A model generated the notes under the pieces. The model worked only from the letters and a program-made list of their open reading frames with translations. It was not told where the DNA came from and ran no database searches. This document shows, piece after piece, positions 8,448 to 17,256 of a stretch of DNA of 64,000 bases. The position numbers were made by a program, and so were the translations under genes. The first letter of the stretch is position 1. Each line of letters begins with the position of its first letter. The stretch is from NCBI GenBank assembly GCA_029243025.1, contig JAQWSU010000034.1:62001-126000 (forward strand). Reading direction: 5' to 3'. Source of the DNA: Pirellulaceae bacterium (GTDB taxonomy: Bacteria > Planctomycetota > Planctomycetia > Pirellulales > Pirellulaceae).

Positions 8448-9458
8448 CTAGCGCATATCACTAAAAGAAAACATTAGTTCGGTGTTTCGCTTGGGCCACG
8501 GCTTTCCGTCGACCTCAACATACGGATAAACAAAATAGTTCAATGGAGGACCGTTTTGAGGGGGCACCAGTTCAAGGTCTCGACCGGTTGTGAAAGCGAC
8601 CCGATCCTTGGTCAGATTGCCGAAGTAATATTCTTTTAACGTTGGGTGCTTATCCGCCTCTGAAATGTCAACCGGCACCCAACCATTCATCTTGTCGTAG
8701 AATAAGGCCCAACAGTGGTAGCCGGCTATTTTGCCCTCGGTTTTTTCCGGCGGAAGTGGAAAACCGATTTCGAAACGCGTCGGCACGCCCTTGGCTCGGG
8801 CCCAGGAAATAAACAGACTGTGGAAATCGGTGCAATTGCCGAATCGACTATCGCAGACCCAGTTAACATCGCCATTTCCGTATCCGGGCCGGGATTTATC
8901 GTACTTAACGTGGGCATCCACTCGATCGTAGAGCACCCGGGCGAGATCCACGGTTGTACGAGGCAAATCAATTCCTTGCAACAAATCTAATTGCTTGCCC
9001 GACAGCGGCACCTTTTTATTGGGAGACAAAAAGACACGGCGATCGGTCGCCGACAAACGTCCACCCGCTTTTCCATCTAAGCCGCGAACTTCCTGCCGCT
9101 CAACTAAATAAGTAACGCCAAAGGGTATTTTTCCGGAAGCAGGAGCTTCCGTTTCGAAATACAAGATCTTGTTTCGATAAACCGGATCGGTACCAGTCTG
9201 GGCCTTCGTCGGTAATTCCTGCTTGATAAGCTCAACCGTCTGATGCTCGTTCGTCGGAGGCACAGGCAGCCAGACCCGCACCTTTGCACCGGCCGGCACG
9301 TCGGCGAGTGCCGCTTGGTACTCAAACTGAAATTTTCGCATCGGGTTGCCATCTGACCGCTGACCATCCTTCTCGACTGCAGCAACCGCGGGCGCGAAGC
9401 TCAGAATAAACAGAACCCCGACCAGCAAACGATTGATCGATTCGTCCCTCATTGCCAT
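8448..9458 (-). CDS. Secreted transglutaminase-like domain protein
   Basis: 336 aa with a signal peptide (hydrophobic LLVGVLFILSFAPAVAA, cleavage near residue 27). The N-terminal half resembles the beta-rich domain found before bacterial transglutaminase-like cores. The core carries the expected triad: Cys in FGNCTDFHSLF, His in GYHCWALFY and Asp in WVPVDISEAD. Members act as cysteine peptidases or amide-crosslinking enzymes; the substrate is unknown here. The start could also be the Met two codons later. It is divergent from the LysR gene at 9607 with 148 bp between, so that regulator could control it, although this is only positional. Confidence 0.87.
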   Translation of the reverse strand: MAMRDESINRLLVGVLFILSFAPAVAAVEKDGQRSDGNPMRKFQFEYQAALADVPAGAKVRVWLPVPPTNEHQTVELIKQELPTKAQTGTDPVYRNKILYFETEAPASGKIPFGVTYLVERQEVRGLDGKAGGRLSATDRRVFLSPNKKVPLSGKQLDLLQGIDLPRTTVDLARVLYDRVDAHVKYDKSRPGYGNGDVNWVCDSRFGNCTDFHSLFISWARAKGVPTRFEIGFPLPPEKTEGKIAGYHCWALFYDKMNGWVPVDISEADKHPTLKEYYFGNLTKDRVAFTTGRDLELVPPQNGPPLNYFVYPYVEVDGKPWPKRNTELMFSFSDMR

Positions 9459-9606
9459 TTCCTCTAAAACGCACTAGCCCGGTTGAATCCTCCCGGACAC
9501 AACTCATAATAAATTGTTATACCAACCATCGATTGGATCTTGACGGCCATCGTAACGGCCTCCCCAGGAGCCGACAAGTGAGCAAGAACCAGTATAAGCC
9601 ACGCTT

Positions 9607-10512
9607 ATGGAACTTCGCCTGCTCCACACTTTCCGCGCAGCCGCTGAACGCGAAAGCTTCACTCGCGCTGCCCAACAACTCCAGCTGACTCAAGCTGCCG
9701 TTAGCCAACACATTGCGGCACTCGAGAAGGAGCTGGGGGTGGCCTTGTTTCATCGCGAGGGTCGAGGAGTACAACTCTCAGAGGCGGGCAAACGATTGTA
9801 TCCCTACGCGGAACAGATCCTTGCACTGACTCAACAAGCCCGAGCCGAAGTTAACGAGCAGCAGCCGCAATTGTTCGGTGAGCTCCAAATTGCCAGCAGC
9901 ACCGTCCCCGCTGAGTGGTTGATACCGGATTTATTGGCCGAATTTCGTGCGCGTTGGCCTCAGGTGCGTGAATCGGTGGTAGTTTCCGACAGTCAAGTTG
10001 CCACCAATGCGGTCGAAGCGGGTGACGCCGATTTAGGCTTTGTGGGGGAACTGCCGAGCTCCGCAAAACTCGAGGCAACTCCCATCATTGAAGATGAATT
10101 AACGTTGTTTGTCTCATCACGCCACCCGCTGGCCAGCAAGGGCACCACGACCATCAAACAACTTTGCTCGGAACCTCTGATTACACGTGAAGCCGGTTCG
10201 GGCACTCGCCGTTGCGTCGAACAGGCACTCATCGACCACGATGTGTCGCCCGGCGAATTGACCATTGCCATGGAATTCAATAGTAACGACGCCATCCGAG
10301 CTGCAGTGAAGCGAGGGGTCGGCGTCGCTTTCCTGTCAAAAAGAACCCATCTCAATGTGGACGGCTTGACCCTGATCAAAGTTCGCGGCTTTCGGCCGAT
10401 CCGCGACCTGTATCTCATTTCCCGCCTGAACAAGAAACATCGGCCTCCCGCTGACCAGTTTTTCGCTTTTCTCAAAGAGTGGCGTCGTGGCCACTCAACA
10501 CAGCGAGGGTAA
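9607..10512 (+). CDS. LysR-family transcriptional regulator
   Basis: 301 aa, the usual LysR length. The N-terminal winged helix-turn-helix is clear (FTRAAQQLQLTQAAVSQHIA, then LEKELGVALFHREGRGVQLS). The rest is a periplasmic-binding-protein-like effector domain of two lobes (about residues 90-295; ELQIASSTVPAEWLIP, REAGSGTRRCVEQAL, GVGVAFLSK). The effector-domain pattern is like CysB/CysL-type or related small-anion sensors, but I cannot name the ligand. It is divergently placed from the transglutaminase-like gene, and LysR proteins often control the divergent neighbour and themselves from the shared spacer. Confidence 0.94.
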   Translation: MELRLLHTFRAAAERESFTRAAQQLQLTQAAVSQHIAALEKELGVALFHREGRGVQLSEAGKRLYPYAEQILALTQQARAEVNEQQPQLFGELQIASSTVPAEWLIPDLLAEFRARWPQVRESVVVSDSQVATNAVEAGDADLGFVGELPSSAKLEATPIIEDELTLFVSSRHPLASKGTTTIKQLCSEPLITREAGSGTRRCVEQALIDHDVSPGELTIAMEFNSNDAIRAAVKRGVGVAFLSKRTHLNVDGLTLIKVRGFRPIRDLYLISRLNKKHRPPADQFFAFLKEWRRGHSTQRG

Positions 10513-10673
10513 GTCGCCCCGAGGAAAACTGAGCATTTCGGTATTCGCGTTGCCTGGTGGCCCTTCGACTTGAATCGGGGTAACCGTCCACCGTATAACG
10601 CCGATCGAAACGATGCAGTAGCTACCGAGATCGGACCTCTGACGAGTTAACTTATCAGATCAGGAGCGATGGA

Positions 10674-11426
10674 TCAGCCGTATAATTGAAAAGCTTCTTT
10701 GGCCTTAATCTTGCGAGCTCGAATCTTGCCTCCTGACAACTGCTCCCCCTTGGGATCGATGTAGACGCGGCCGCCTCGTTTTATTTCAGGGTCAACATTT
10801 AGTAGGTGAATATTGAAAATGTAAGCGGTATCCGACATCGCCTTAAACCAATGCACATTATCTTTCTGGTCGGACACCGTCGAATACTCTCCGACCGCAA
10901 ATCGCCGATCGATCGTAGGTTTGACGATCAAATGCTGTTCTTCATCCTCGAGTCGATCGTAGTGTCGACCGTGAAAATCTCCACGCAAGATGAGGAAGGC
11001 CGTCGCCATATTATTGTGGCCATGGGGAACGACCGATTGCGATTTCTTGAGTGCAAACATCTGATGGCCGAACGCTAACTTGGTAGGTAAACCCTCCACC
11101 GCTGGAAACTTCGCCCGAAAAGCTCGCTCACCCTTGTCACGAAATTGCATATTCTTTATCAGTCGTTCAAAATCGACATAAGAAAGAAACTCATTCAAAT
11201 CGACCTGCGCAAATAGTTTTTCAATTTCCGATTGCCATTCAATTTGCGTCAGCTCACGACCCCGCAGATCATTCGACCGATTGTTTAACTCCGCCAACCA
11301 TCGTGCGGCAATCGGCTTCAGTTCGGCACCCAACACATCCGACACGCAAATGGTCTCAAGCACAGAATACGCAAGCAATGACCCGATGGTCGATTTCGAG
11401 AAACTTCGGCGATCCACTGGAACCAT
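10674..11426 (-). CDS. Tat-exported cupin-like protein of unknown function
   Basis: 250 aa. The N-terminus has a twin-arginine motif (DRRSFSKSTIG) followed by a weakly hydrophobic stretch. The central part has cupin-like features: VPHGHNNMATAFLILRGDFHGRHYD supplies clustered His and Glu/Asp candidates for a metal site, and VHWFKAMSDTAYIFNIHLLN looks like the second motif. Tat export fits a folded, metal-loaded protein. A good GGGAGG site lies 11 nt before the ATG at 11426. The substrate is not deducible; no enzyme partner lies beside it. Confidence 0.75.
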   Translation of the reverse strand: MVPVDRRSFSKSTIGSLLAYSVLETICVSDVLGAELKPIAARWLAELNNRSNDLRGRELTQIEWQSEIEKLFAQVDLNEFLSYVDFERLIKNMQFRDKGERAFRAKFPAVEGLPTKLAFGHQMFALKKSQSVVPHGHNNMATAFLILRGDFHGRHYDRLEDEEQHLIVKPTIDRRFAVGEYSTVSDQKDNVHWFKAMSDTAYIFNIHLLNVDPEIKRGGRVYIDPKGEQLSGGKIRARKIKAKEAFQLYG

Positions 11427-11454
11427 GGTTAACCTCCCACAAAGACAAAACGTT

Positions 11455-11490
11455 AAATCGGCGTACCTAAATCGGCGTACCTAAATCGGC
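11455..11490 (+). repeat. 14-bp tandem repeat, 2.6 units
   Basis: AAATCGGCGTACCT occurs at 11455-11468 and 11469-11482, then eight bases of a third unit. It lies just upstream of the Tat-cupin gene, between its start and pdxA. Confidence 0.85.
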
Positions 11491-11541
11491 GTAAGCCGCG
11501 CGGCCGGCCCGTCTCGCGACTGACCCAGATCATACCAGAAC

Positions 11542-11581
11542 AGCTCACGGCAACCCAAGCTCACGGCAACCCAAGCTCACG
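11542..11581 (+). repeat. 16-bp tandem repeat, 2.5 units
   Basis: AGCTCACGGCAACCCA occurs at 11542-11557 and 11558-11573, then AGCTCACG at 11574-11581. A second, unrelated tandem repeat within 130 bp points to slippage-prone sequence in this spacer. Confidence 0.85.
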
Positions 11582-11734
11582 TACGCCTTCCCGGCAAAAA
11601 GAAGCTGCTTTTCAGGCAATCTCCGCCGATCCTCTGACCACGGAGCCCTTGCCTTGACCGGGCCACTTTACTCGACCTGGGGCCAATCTCATCGTCTGTT
11701 AATCGGCTGGTGGCGGATGACGCGGCGCCCCCTT

Positions 11735-12736
11735 TCATCCGCTGGCCAACGACGCAGCCAATTTGAGCGCTGCCGTTAAACTGCCAGGATTCACCTTTCC
11801 TTGCCAAGCGATGTCGAGGGCTGTCCCATGATCCACGCTGGTGCGAATCATCGGAAGACCGAGAGTCGTGTTTACCGCTTCATCAAAAGCAAGCGCCTTT
11901 ACAGGAATATGCCCCTGGTCGTGATACATGCAGACAAACACATCGGCAGCTTCCCGTTTCCAAGGCAAAAAGGCCGTATCGGGCGGCAACGGACCCTCCA
12001 CCTGCAACCCTCTCGCTCGAGCTGACTCGATGGCTGGTAAGATAATCCGCTCTTCTTCCCCATTGCCAAATAACGACTGCTCGCCTGCATGGGGATTCAA
12101 ACCACAGACAACGATCTGAGGCGATCGTCCTCGAATGCGTAATAAAGCGTCCGCCGATAATTCAATAACATCCAACACTCGTTTCGTGGTCAGCAAGGCG
12201 GGTACCTCGGCGTAACCACAATGCACGGTCACAAACGTACAGGTGATCGGCTCTGAATATTGCATCATGCACCAACGGTCTGATTTTGCCCGTTCGGCAA
12301 AAATCTCTGTGTGGCCGGGATAATCGACACCGGCCAGATTCAATGCCTTCTTGTTAATGGGCGCTGTCGTCACTGCCGCCACTTGCGCAGCCAGTGCTGC
12401 TTCGATCGCCGCCTCAATACAGACAAAACTCGCAGCCCCTGTGTTGGAATTGATCACCCCCGGCTGAAATTCATCCGCCGCAATACAATCCAGATCCACG
12501 ACTGTTGGGAGAGTGACTGCCGCATGTTCACGCGACCATTGATCAAGCGAAATCACGACCGGGTCAAATGGTTGCTGCAACGTTTTTGCGACCTGCGACA
12601 GCACATTTGCATCACCAAACACGATAGGCGTACAAACCTTTTGCAACTCGGCATCGTTTAAAGCAAACACACACAGTTCCGGACCGACCCCCGCAGGGTC
12701 GCCCATCGTCAATGCAATCTTGGGCTGGCTGTTCAT
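11735..12736 (-). CDS. pdxA: 4-hydroxythreonine-4-phosphate dehydrogenase family (PdxA)
   Basis: 333 aa from the ATG at 12736; an upstream in-frame TTG at 12772 adds 12 unconserved residues, so I reject it. The N-terminus KIALTMGDPAGVGPE is the family signature. Conserved elements follow: TAPINKKAL, GHTEIFAE, a metal-site His in GLNPHAGEQSLFG, and MYHDQGHIPVKALAFDEAVN near the C-terminus. PdxA oxidises 4-phosphohydroxy-L-threonine with NAD to feed pyridoxal phosphate synthesis. Close relatives (PdxA2/DtnX type) act on 4-phospho-threonate or erythronate and cannot be excluded from sequence alone. There is no pdxJ beside it. The length matches the family. Confidence 0.93.
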   Translation of the reverse strand: MNSQPKIALTMGDPAGVGPELCVFALNDAELQKVCTPIVFGDANVLSQVAKTLQQPFDPVVISLDQWSREHAAVTLPTVVDLDCIAADEFQPGVINSNTGAASFVCIEAAIEAALAAQVAAVTTAPINKKALNLAGVDYPGHTEIFAERAKSDRWCMMQYSEPITCTFVTVHCGYAEVPALLTTKRVLDVIELSADALLRIRGRSPQIVVCGLNPHAGEQSLFGNGEEERIILPAIESARARGLQVEGPLPPDTAFLPWKREAADVFVCMYHDQGHIPVKALAFDEAVNTTLGLPMIRTSVDHGTALDIAWQGKVNPGSLTAALKLAASLASG

Positions 12737-12772
12737 TGTCACCGGGCCGCCTTGCGTAGCCTCGCCTATCAA

Positions 12773-13080
12773 ATCAATTCGTCTTTCACTACTTACTTTT
12801 ACTTTCGTCGATCAGCGATTCTGCTTTAGAATCAGCACCAGTTCGAGCGATCAGATGAGTTCGATCTCATTGTAGTGAAGGAAACATCAATTGTCCCGAC
12901 CGCTCAGCCTAAGCCATCGGCCAAACGCTCGCCATCTCAGAGAATTTCGGCGGTGGCGACCAAACAATCAACCTTTTCCGCTAAACTGATCGATCCTGTT
13001 ACCATTCAGGCTTCGCCCGAAAAATGCTTACTCGTAACAAAACTCAATCACAACGCAAACGCCTCTAGGAAAAGCATGCA
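12773..13080. other. Intergenic spacer, pdxA / beta-propeller gene
   Basis: The divergent spacer should hold both promoters. A 70-codon frame at 12875-13087 overlaps the next gene and has no convincing ribosome site; I do not call it. Confidence 0.5.
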
Positions 13081-14010
13081 ATGCTAAAGCTCCTACTAAC
13101 CGTCACCTTCATCCTGGCCACTTGCCCCACCACACACCTCTCCGCCGAAGAGGTCCGGCATTCTTTCCTGGGAGTCGGCAAGGCCAACCAGGTTGTTATT
13201 GTCGAAGAAGATGGAACCATTGGCTGGCAGTTCCCAATGCCAGCCAGCGATGGCTGGTTATTGCCTAATGGCAACGTCCTGCTCGCAATCTATCCAACAA
13301 AAGAATTCCCTCACGGAGGCGTCGTCGAAGTTGAACACGCCACGAAAAAAATTGTGTTCCAATACCAAGGGCAGCAGAAAGAGATAAGCACCGTCCAACC
13401 GCTCCCCGACAACCGTTTTCTCATTTCGGAATTAGGCCCCAATCCACGGGCCATTGTCGTTGACCGTCAAGGCAAAATCACTCAGCAAACACCCCTATCC
13501 TGTCAAACCGACAATTTCCACATGCAAACCCGCATGCTCCGAAGACTCCCAAACGGAAACTACCTCGCCCCGCACCTGCTCGATTTCGCCGTGAAGGAAT
13601 ACTCTCCCGTGAGCGGCAAAGTCATCCACACGATCAGCACGGATGAGCGAGGTCGAGAAAAGCGAGACTGGCCGTTCACCGCAATTCGCCTCGCCAACGG
13701 CAACACAGTGATCGGTTGCACGAATGGCAATCGGGTGATCGAAGTTCACCCCTCAGGAAGGATCGTGTGGAGTGTCACCAACGAAGACCTGGGCGAAACG
13801 CTGCTGGATGACGCGTGCGGCGTCCAACGCCTCCCCAACGGCAACACGGTCGTGACCAGCTATCACGCCAAAGGCGATCAGGTGAAATTATTTGAAATCA
13901 CGGCTGCCAAGCAGGTTGTCTGGCGATACTCGGGCATGAATGCCGGCTTCCATCATTTCCAGATCCTCACGACCAATGGACAACCGATCCGTGACAACAC
14001 GTGGAAATAG
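13081..14010 (+). CDS. Secreted beta-propeller protein
   Basis: 309 aa with a signal peptide (LKLLLTVTFILATCP, cleavage after HLSA). The remainder consists of repeated blades with the pattern LPNGNxL or LANGNTV (GWLLPNGNVLLAIY, LRRLPNGNYLAPH, IRLANGNTVIGCTNGN, QRLPNGNTVVTSY). This pattern is seen in PQQ-like and arylsulfotransferase-like propellers. No catalytic site is evident. Planctomycetes encode many such proteins, often described only as hypothetical. Preceded by GGAAAAG at a suitable distance. It is convergent with the unknown gene at 14251. Confidence 0.82.
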   Translation: MLKLLLTVTFILATCPTTHLSAEEVRHSFLGVGKANQVVIVEEDGTIGWQFPMPASDGWLLPNGNVLLAIYPTKEFPHGGVVEVEHATKKIVFQYQGQQKEISTVQPLPDNRFLISELGPNPRAIVVDRQGKITQQTPLSCQTDNFHMQTRMLRRLPNGNYLAPHLLDFAVKEYSPVSGKVIHTISTDERGREKRDWPFTAIRLANGNTVIGCTNGNRVIEVHPSGRIVWSVTNEDLGETLLDDACGVQRLPNGNTVVTSYHAKGDQVKLFEITAAKQVVWRYSGMNAGFHHFQILTTNGQPIRDNTWK

Positions 14011-14250
14011 AGAGCAGTAGCAGATTGTCAGAAAACGTGTGCGTTCGTCACGACGGAATGAACAAACTGCGAAAGCTACAGATAGGGGCTTGAAGTTGCT
14101 CCCCATCGAGCAATGGGATTGCTTCACCCTGCAGAACATCATCGTGAGAACAATCCCACGGTTGAAAACACCAGGCTAGATTTTTGGCTCGAACAAAACT
14201 CGATTCGATGACACCCTTCTCAAGGCCGGCAGCTATCGAGTTTGAGTCGT

Positions 14251-15162
14251 CTATCGGTCGAGGTCCAAATCCATCACAAACCATTTTGAACTTGGATCCC
14301 GAAGCGTACGTTTGATTTGTCGTGCACCGTGTTCTCGCAAAAACGAGGGTCCATGGTGTGTCTCACGAAAACAAAAGCGACGCGGCAGATCAACGTACAG
14401 GGAACGCGGTGGCGGATAGCATGCCAACCGTTTAATTTTGTTCCCAGTGGAAAACGTGTAATAGAAGATTCGTTTCGGAGCCAACATCGATCGCACCATT
14501 GCGATCGTCGCAGCCAGCATGGCTTCACTCCATATTCTCCGATAGGGTTGCAACCATCGCTGCACATATTGTTTCCATCTCGACCGATCTACAACGGCAG
14601 CCATCGAGTTTGCAACCGCGTCGCGCACCCAATCACTTTGCACTTCCTCAATCAGCACCTCTTTCGAATCGGGATCAAAATCAATCCTGGACCAGGCGAG
14701 AGTAAAATCGGGCTTGGCCGCAATGGGATGCAGATCACACTGCAATTCTCCCCGAGCCTCCCGCAACAACCGTTCCATCTCGCAAATATGACGCATCGGT
14801 AGGTTCAACTGCAGAACTAAGTTCACACCCGATCTCGCCATTTGGTGCCAGGACCGTCTCCATCGTTCGCCCGGCAATGGCCACTGACCAAAAGTCAAAC
14901 GAAACACCTGATATGGGTAAACCCATCGCGATTGCAGATCTTGAACGCGGAGCTGCCGGTCGCTCACTCGCGACAACACTTGTCGCACCAATGGCCTACA
15001 CAACAACGGTTGAAATTGCGACTTTTTCAGTTCTGCAATGCTGCGACCGGAAGCCACCACATCCTCGAGCAACATGAGCGCATATCGGTCTTTAAAATAA
15101 TAAAAGAGCAAACGACCAGAAGGAGATCGCTCGATGATTCGATCCAATACGGCTTGTTGCAT
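14251..15162 (-). CDS. Protein of unknown function, IEEVQSDW motif
   Basis: 303 aa, no signal peptide or membrane helix, rich in Arg and Trp. I do not recognise a named family. The central LIEEVQSDWVRDAV recalls the E(I/V)QSDW motif seen in some phage- and plasmid-encoded polyvalent proteins; that similarity is from memory and short. The C-terminal half is basic and aromatic (RIFYYTFSTGNKIKRL, RFCFRETHHGPSFL). The ATG at 15162 is the only reasonable start. The gene stands alone between converging and diverging neighbours. Confidence refers to its being a gene. Confidence 0.72.
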   Translation of the reverse strand: MQQAVLDRIIERSPSGRLLFYYFKDRYALMLLEDVVASGRSIAELKKSQFQPLLCRPLVRQVLSRVSDRQLRVQDLQSRWVYPYQVFRLTFGQWPLPGERWRRSWHQMARSGVNLVLQLNLPMRHICEMERLLREARGELQCDLHPIAAKPDFTLAWSRIDFDPDSKEVLIEEVQSDWVRDAVANSMAAVVDRSRWKQYVQRWLQPYRRIWSEAMLAATIAMVRSMLAPKRIFYYTFSTGNKIKRLACYPPPRSLYVDLPRRFCFRETHHGPSFLREHGARQIKRTLRDPSSKWFVMDLDLDR

Positions 15163-15304
15163 GACGCCCTCACGTTTTCTGAACCCCGTTCAGCTTTGGA
15201 CATTGCCCCTACGACATTCCGGCTAAAGACTTCGGTAGTCAGATAAGGTTCATCAAAAAATGTCCGTATTGTGTTAATTTCCGATCGGCATCGACGGGAT
15301 CGCT
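15163..15304. other. Spacer downstream of the interrupted small frame
   Basis: Nothing recognisable. It separates the unknown gene at 14251 from the interrupted frame at 15305-15688. Confidence 0.4.
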
Positions 15305-15688
15305 TCAGATCATTCGCAACCGCAACTGAGTTCCCGTCACACCGATCTGGCGCGCCGTTTCGGACGGAATGACGAAGAAATCAACGCCCAGATCGCGTGA
15401 ACATTCGTCTTTCATCTCGCGGTGAGCGCAGCGCATGACTTGGGCCGCCAAGATACCTGTTTCGAAACCCAAGTACGCGACATGATCCGAGTAATTGCTA
15501 GTTCAGCAGCCGTTTCTCGAATTACAAGAGGAATCGGATGAACGGACCGCCAATGTGCCGTATTCTTCTATCAGTCGAAGGTATTGCCTGCGACGATACC
15601 ACCGCAACCTAACCTGATAGCGATCGACGAATGAAAGTTGAGTGGTCTTCCCTGTTTCCCACTTCTTGTTGAAATCATCCTTATTCAT
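15305..15688 (-). pseudogene. Small frame with one in-frame UGA, coupled to the PQQ-propeller gene
   Basis: The ATG at 15688 overlaps the stop of the upstream PQQ-like gene as ATGA, a typical coupling arrangement. Sixty-one codons follow (MNKDDFNKKWETGKTTQLSF ...) to a TGA at 15503-15505. The same frame then stays open for 65 more codons with protein-like composition (SNYSDHVAYLGFETGILAAQ; DECSRDLGVDFFVIPSETA) to a TGA at 15305-15307. It may be a gene broken by one nonsense mutation, a second UGA-recoded gene (the UGA follows Gly-Cys), or a genuine 61-aa protein. I found no clear SECIS-like hairpin after this UGA and recognise no family. Confidence 0.45.
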
Positions 15689-17016
15689 TCGATACAGAAC
15701 AGATGATTTTCACCGCGGATGAATAATTGATTATCGACAGCCGCAGGTGTCGCATCGACCGTTTCTCCGACTGAGTTCGTCGCCAACACCGCAAACTCAT
15801 CCGCGTCTTCGATCACGACGGTCGTCCCGCTTCTCCCGGTCAAATAGACTCGCCCCCCCGCCGCAATCGGCGATGCGTAGATGCTCCGCAACCCGGGCAC
15901 TCGTCTTGACTTGTAAAGCGGCTCACCAGTCTGCGAGTTGACACACGACAATACGCCTGACTTGCCTTTATAGAAATAAATGCGACCTTCCGATAAGAGC
16001 AAGGAAGCGATATCGGGTGTATCTCGCTCAATCGTCCAAACCACCTGATCGGTACCTTCGATGTCCCCTCGCCCGTCCATACGAAAGGCGCCAAGGAACG
16101 CTCCTCGAAAGCCACTACCAACAAATACAAGACCATCGCCAGCAACCGGTGAGGCGACAGGTCGTTGAGTTTGGCCAGCGCACCGCCACAGTTCTTCACC
16201 GGTAAACAGGTCGTAAGCACGAGCAAAATTTTGGCCATTCATGATGACCTGTTGCCGGCCATCATGTTCCACAACCAAAGGAGTCGCCCAACATGTCGGC
16301 TCATCACGAGCTGTCTTCCAAATGGTCTCTCCGTTTGCTTTATTGAGCGCAAACAGATAAGACTGGCCTTCATGGTCCCATGGAACGAGAATTTTCTCGC
16401 CGACGAGTGTCGGTGAACTCCCTTCACCAAAACCGGCTCGACAGCGCATTTCACCAAGGTCATCTCGTTTCCAAACAAGATCTCCATTCATCGAATAACA
16501 GAAAAGACCTCGTGAGCCAAAATGGGCAAAAACGTGTTCGCCATCGGTACACGGCGATGCAGATGCAAAACTGTTTGTCGCATGCGTTCCTTCATGAGGC
16601 GTGGCAATGCACGCGGTTCGCTCCCAGCGTCGTTCACCAGTAGATCGATCGAAGCAGAAAAGCTTGAATTCGAGTTCCGAAGTCGCTGCCCCGCGACGAC
16701 CACGCCGGCCGCGTCGATTACCACGTGGAGTCTCCGCGCTGTCGGTCGTCTCCACCAACTTCGCATTTTCACTCTTCGTGGGTACCGCGGTGACGACGAA
16801 CACCTGATCGCCCCAAACAATGGGAGATCCGGAACCCCGTCCGGGGATTTGCACTTTCCATTTCACATTCTCGCTATCGCTCCACCGAATGGGCGGCGAC
16901 GCCGTCGTCTCATTGCCGTTACCCTGCGGACCCCGCCAATGAGCCCAATGTTCTGCATGCCCGGCGGTAGAAGTCGAAAGTAAGATAAAAACAAAAAGAA
17001 GATGTGGATTTTTCAT
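15685..17016 (-). CDS. Secreted PQQ-like beta-propeller repeat protein
   Basis: 443 aa from the ATG at 17016, chosen over 17028 because GGAACGAG precedes it and the signal peptide then begins MKNPHLLFVF. The start of the mature part, HWAHWRGPQGNGNE, is typical of planctomycete PQQ-binding-like propellers. Blades follow with VxWGDQVFV, LFCFDRSTGERRWER, LFALNKANGETIWKT, AYDLFTGEELWRC and GDGLVFVGSG. The family folds as an eight-bladed propeller; most members bind no PQQ and have unknown roles in the periplasm. A basic low-complexity insert (RGNRRGRRGRRG, about residue 100) is unusual. Its stop overlaps the next frame by ATGA. Confidence 0.9.
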   Translation of the reverse strand: MKNPHLLFVFILLSTSTAGHAEHWAHWRGPQGNGNETTASPPIRWSDSENVKWKVQIPGRGSGSPIVWGDQVFVVTAVPTKSENAKLVETTDSAETPRGNRRGRRGRRGAATSELEFKLFCFDRSTGERRWERTACIATPHEGTHATNSFASASPCTDGEHVFAHFGSRGLFCYSMNGDLVWKRDDLGEMRCRAGFGEGSSPTLVGEKILVPWDHEGQSYLFALNKANGETIWKTARDEPTCWATPLVVEHDGRQQVIMNGQNFARAYDLFTGEELWRCAGQTQRPVASPVAGDGLVFVGSGFRGAFLGAFRMDGRGDIEGTDQVVWTIERDTPDIASLLLSEGRIYFYKGKSGVLSCVNSQTGEPLYKSRRVPGLRSIYASPIAAGGRVYLTGRSGTTVVIEDADEFAVLATNSVGETVDATPAAVDNQLFIRGENHLFCIE

Positions 17017-17256
17017 GTCTCGTTCCATTGAGCCGCAAGTTTAGCATGAATCAACGATTGGGCCCCCCGCAGGGTAAAACCCCATGATGCAACAATTTCA
17101 CCCAGAATCAAGCCGAACGGGTCATGATCGGGCTTCGTGCGTTCATCAAGCTTAGAAAATGCGATTTATCAGAGCGACTCGCTGGATTTCTCGATTGACA
17201 CGAAAAGCTACCCGCAAACTCTTCGACCTTCGTTCCTGCGGAAAGCTCGCTGCCGT

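Noticed and set aside
12875-13087. 70-codon plus-strand frame before the beta-propeller gene
   Set aside because: It overlaps the next start, lacks a ribosome site and has composition unlike neighbouring genes.
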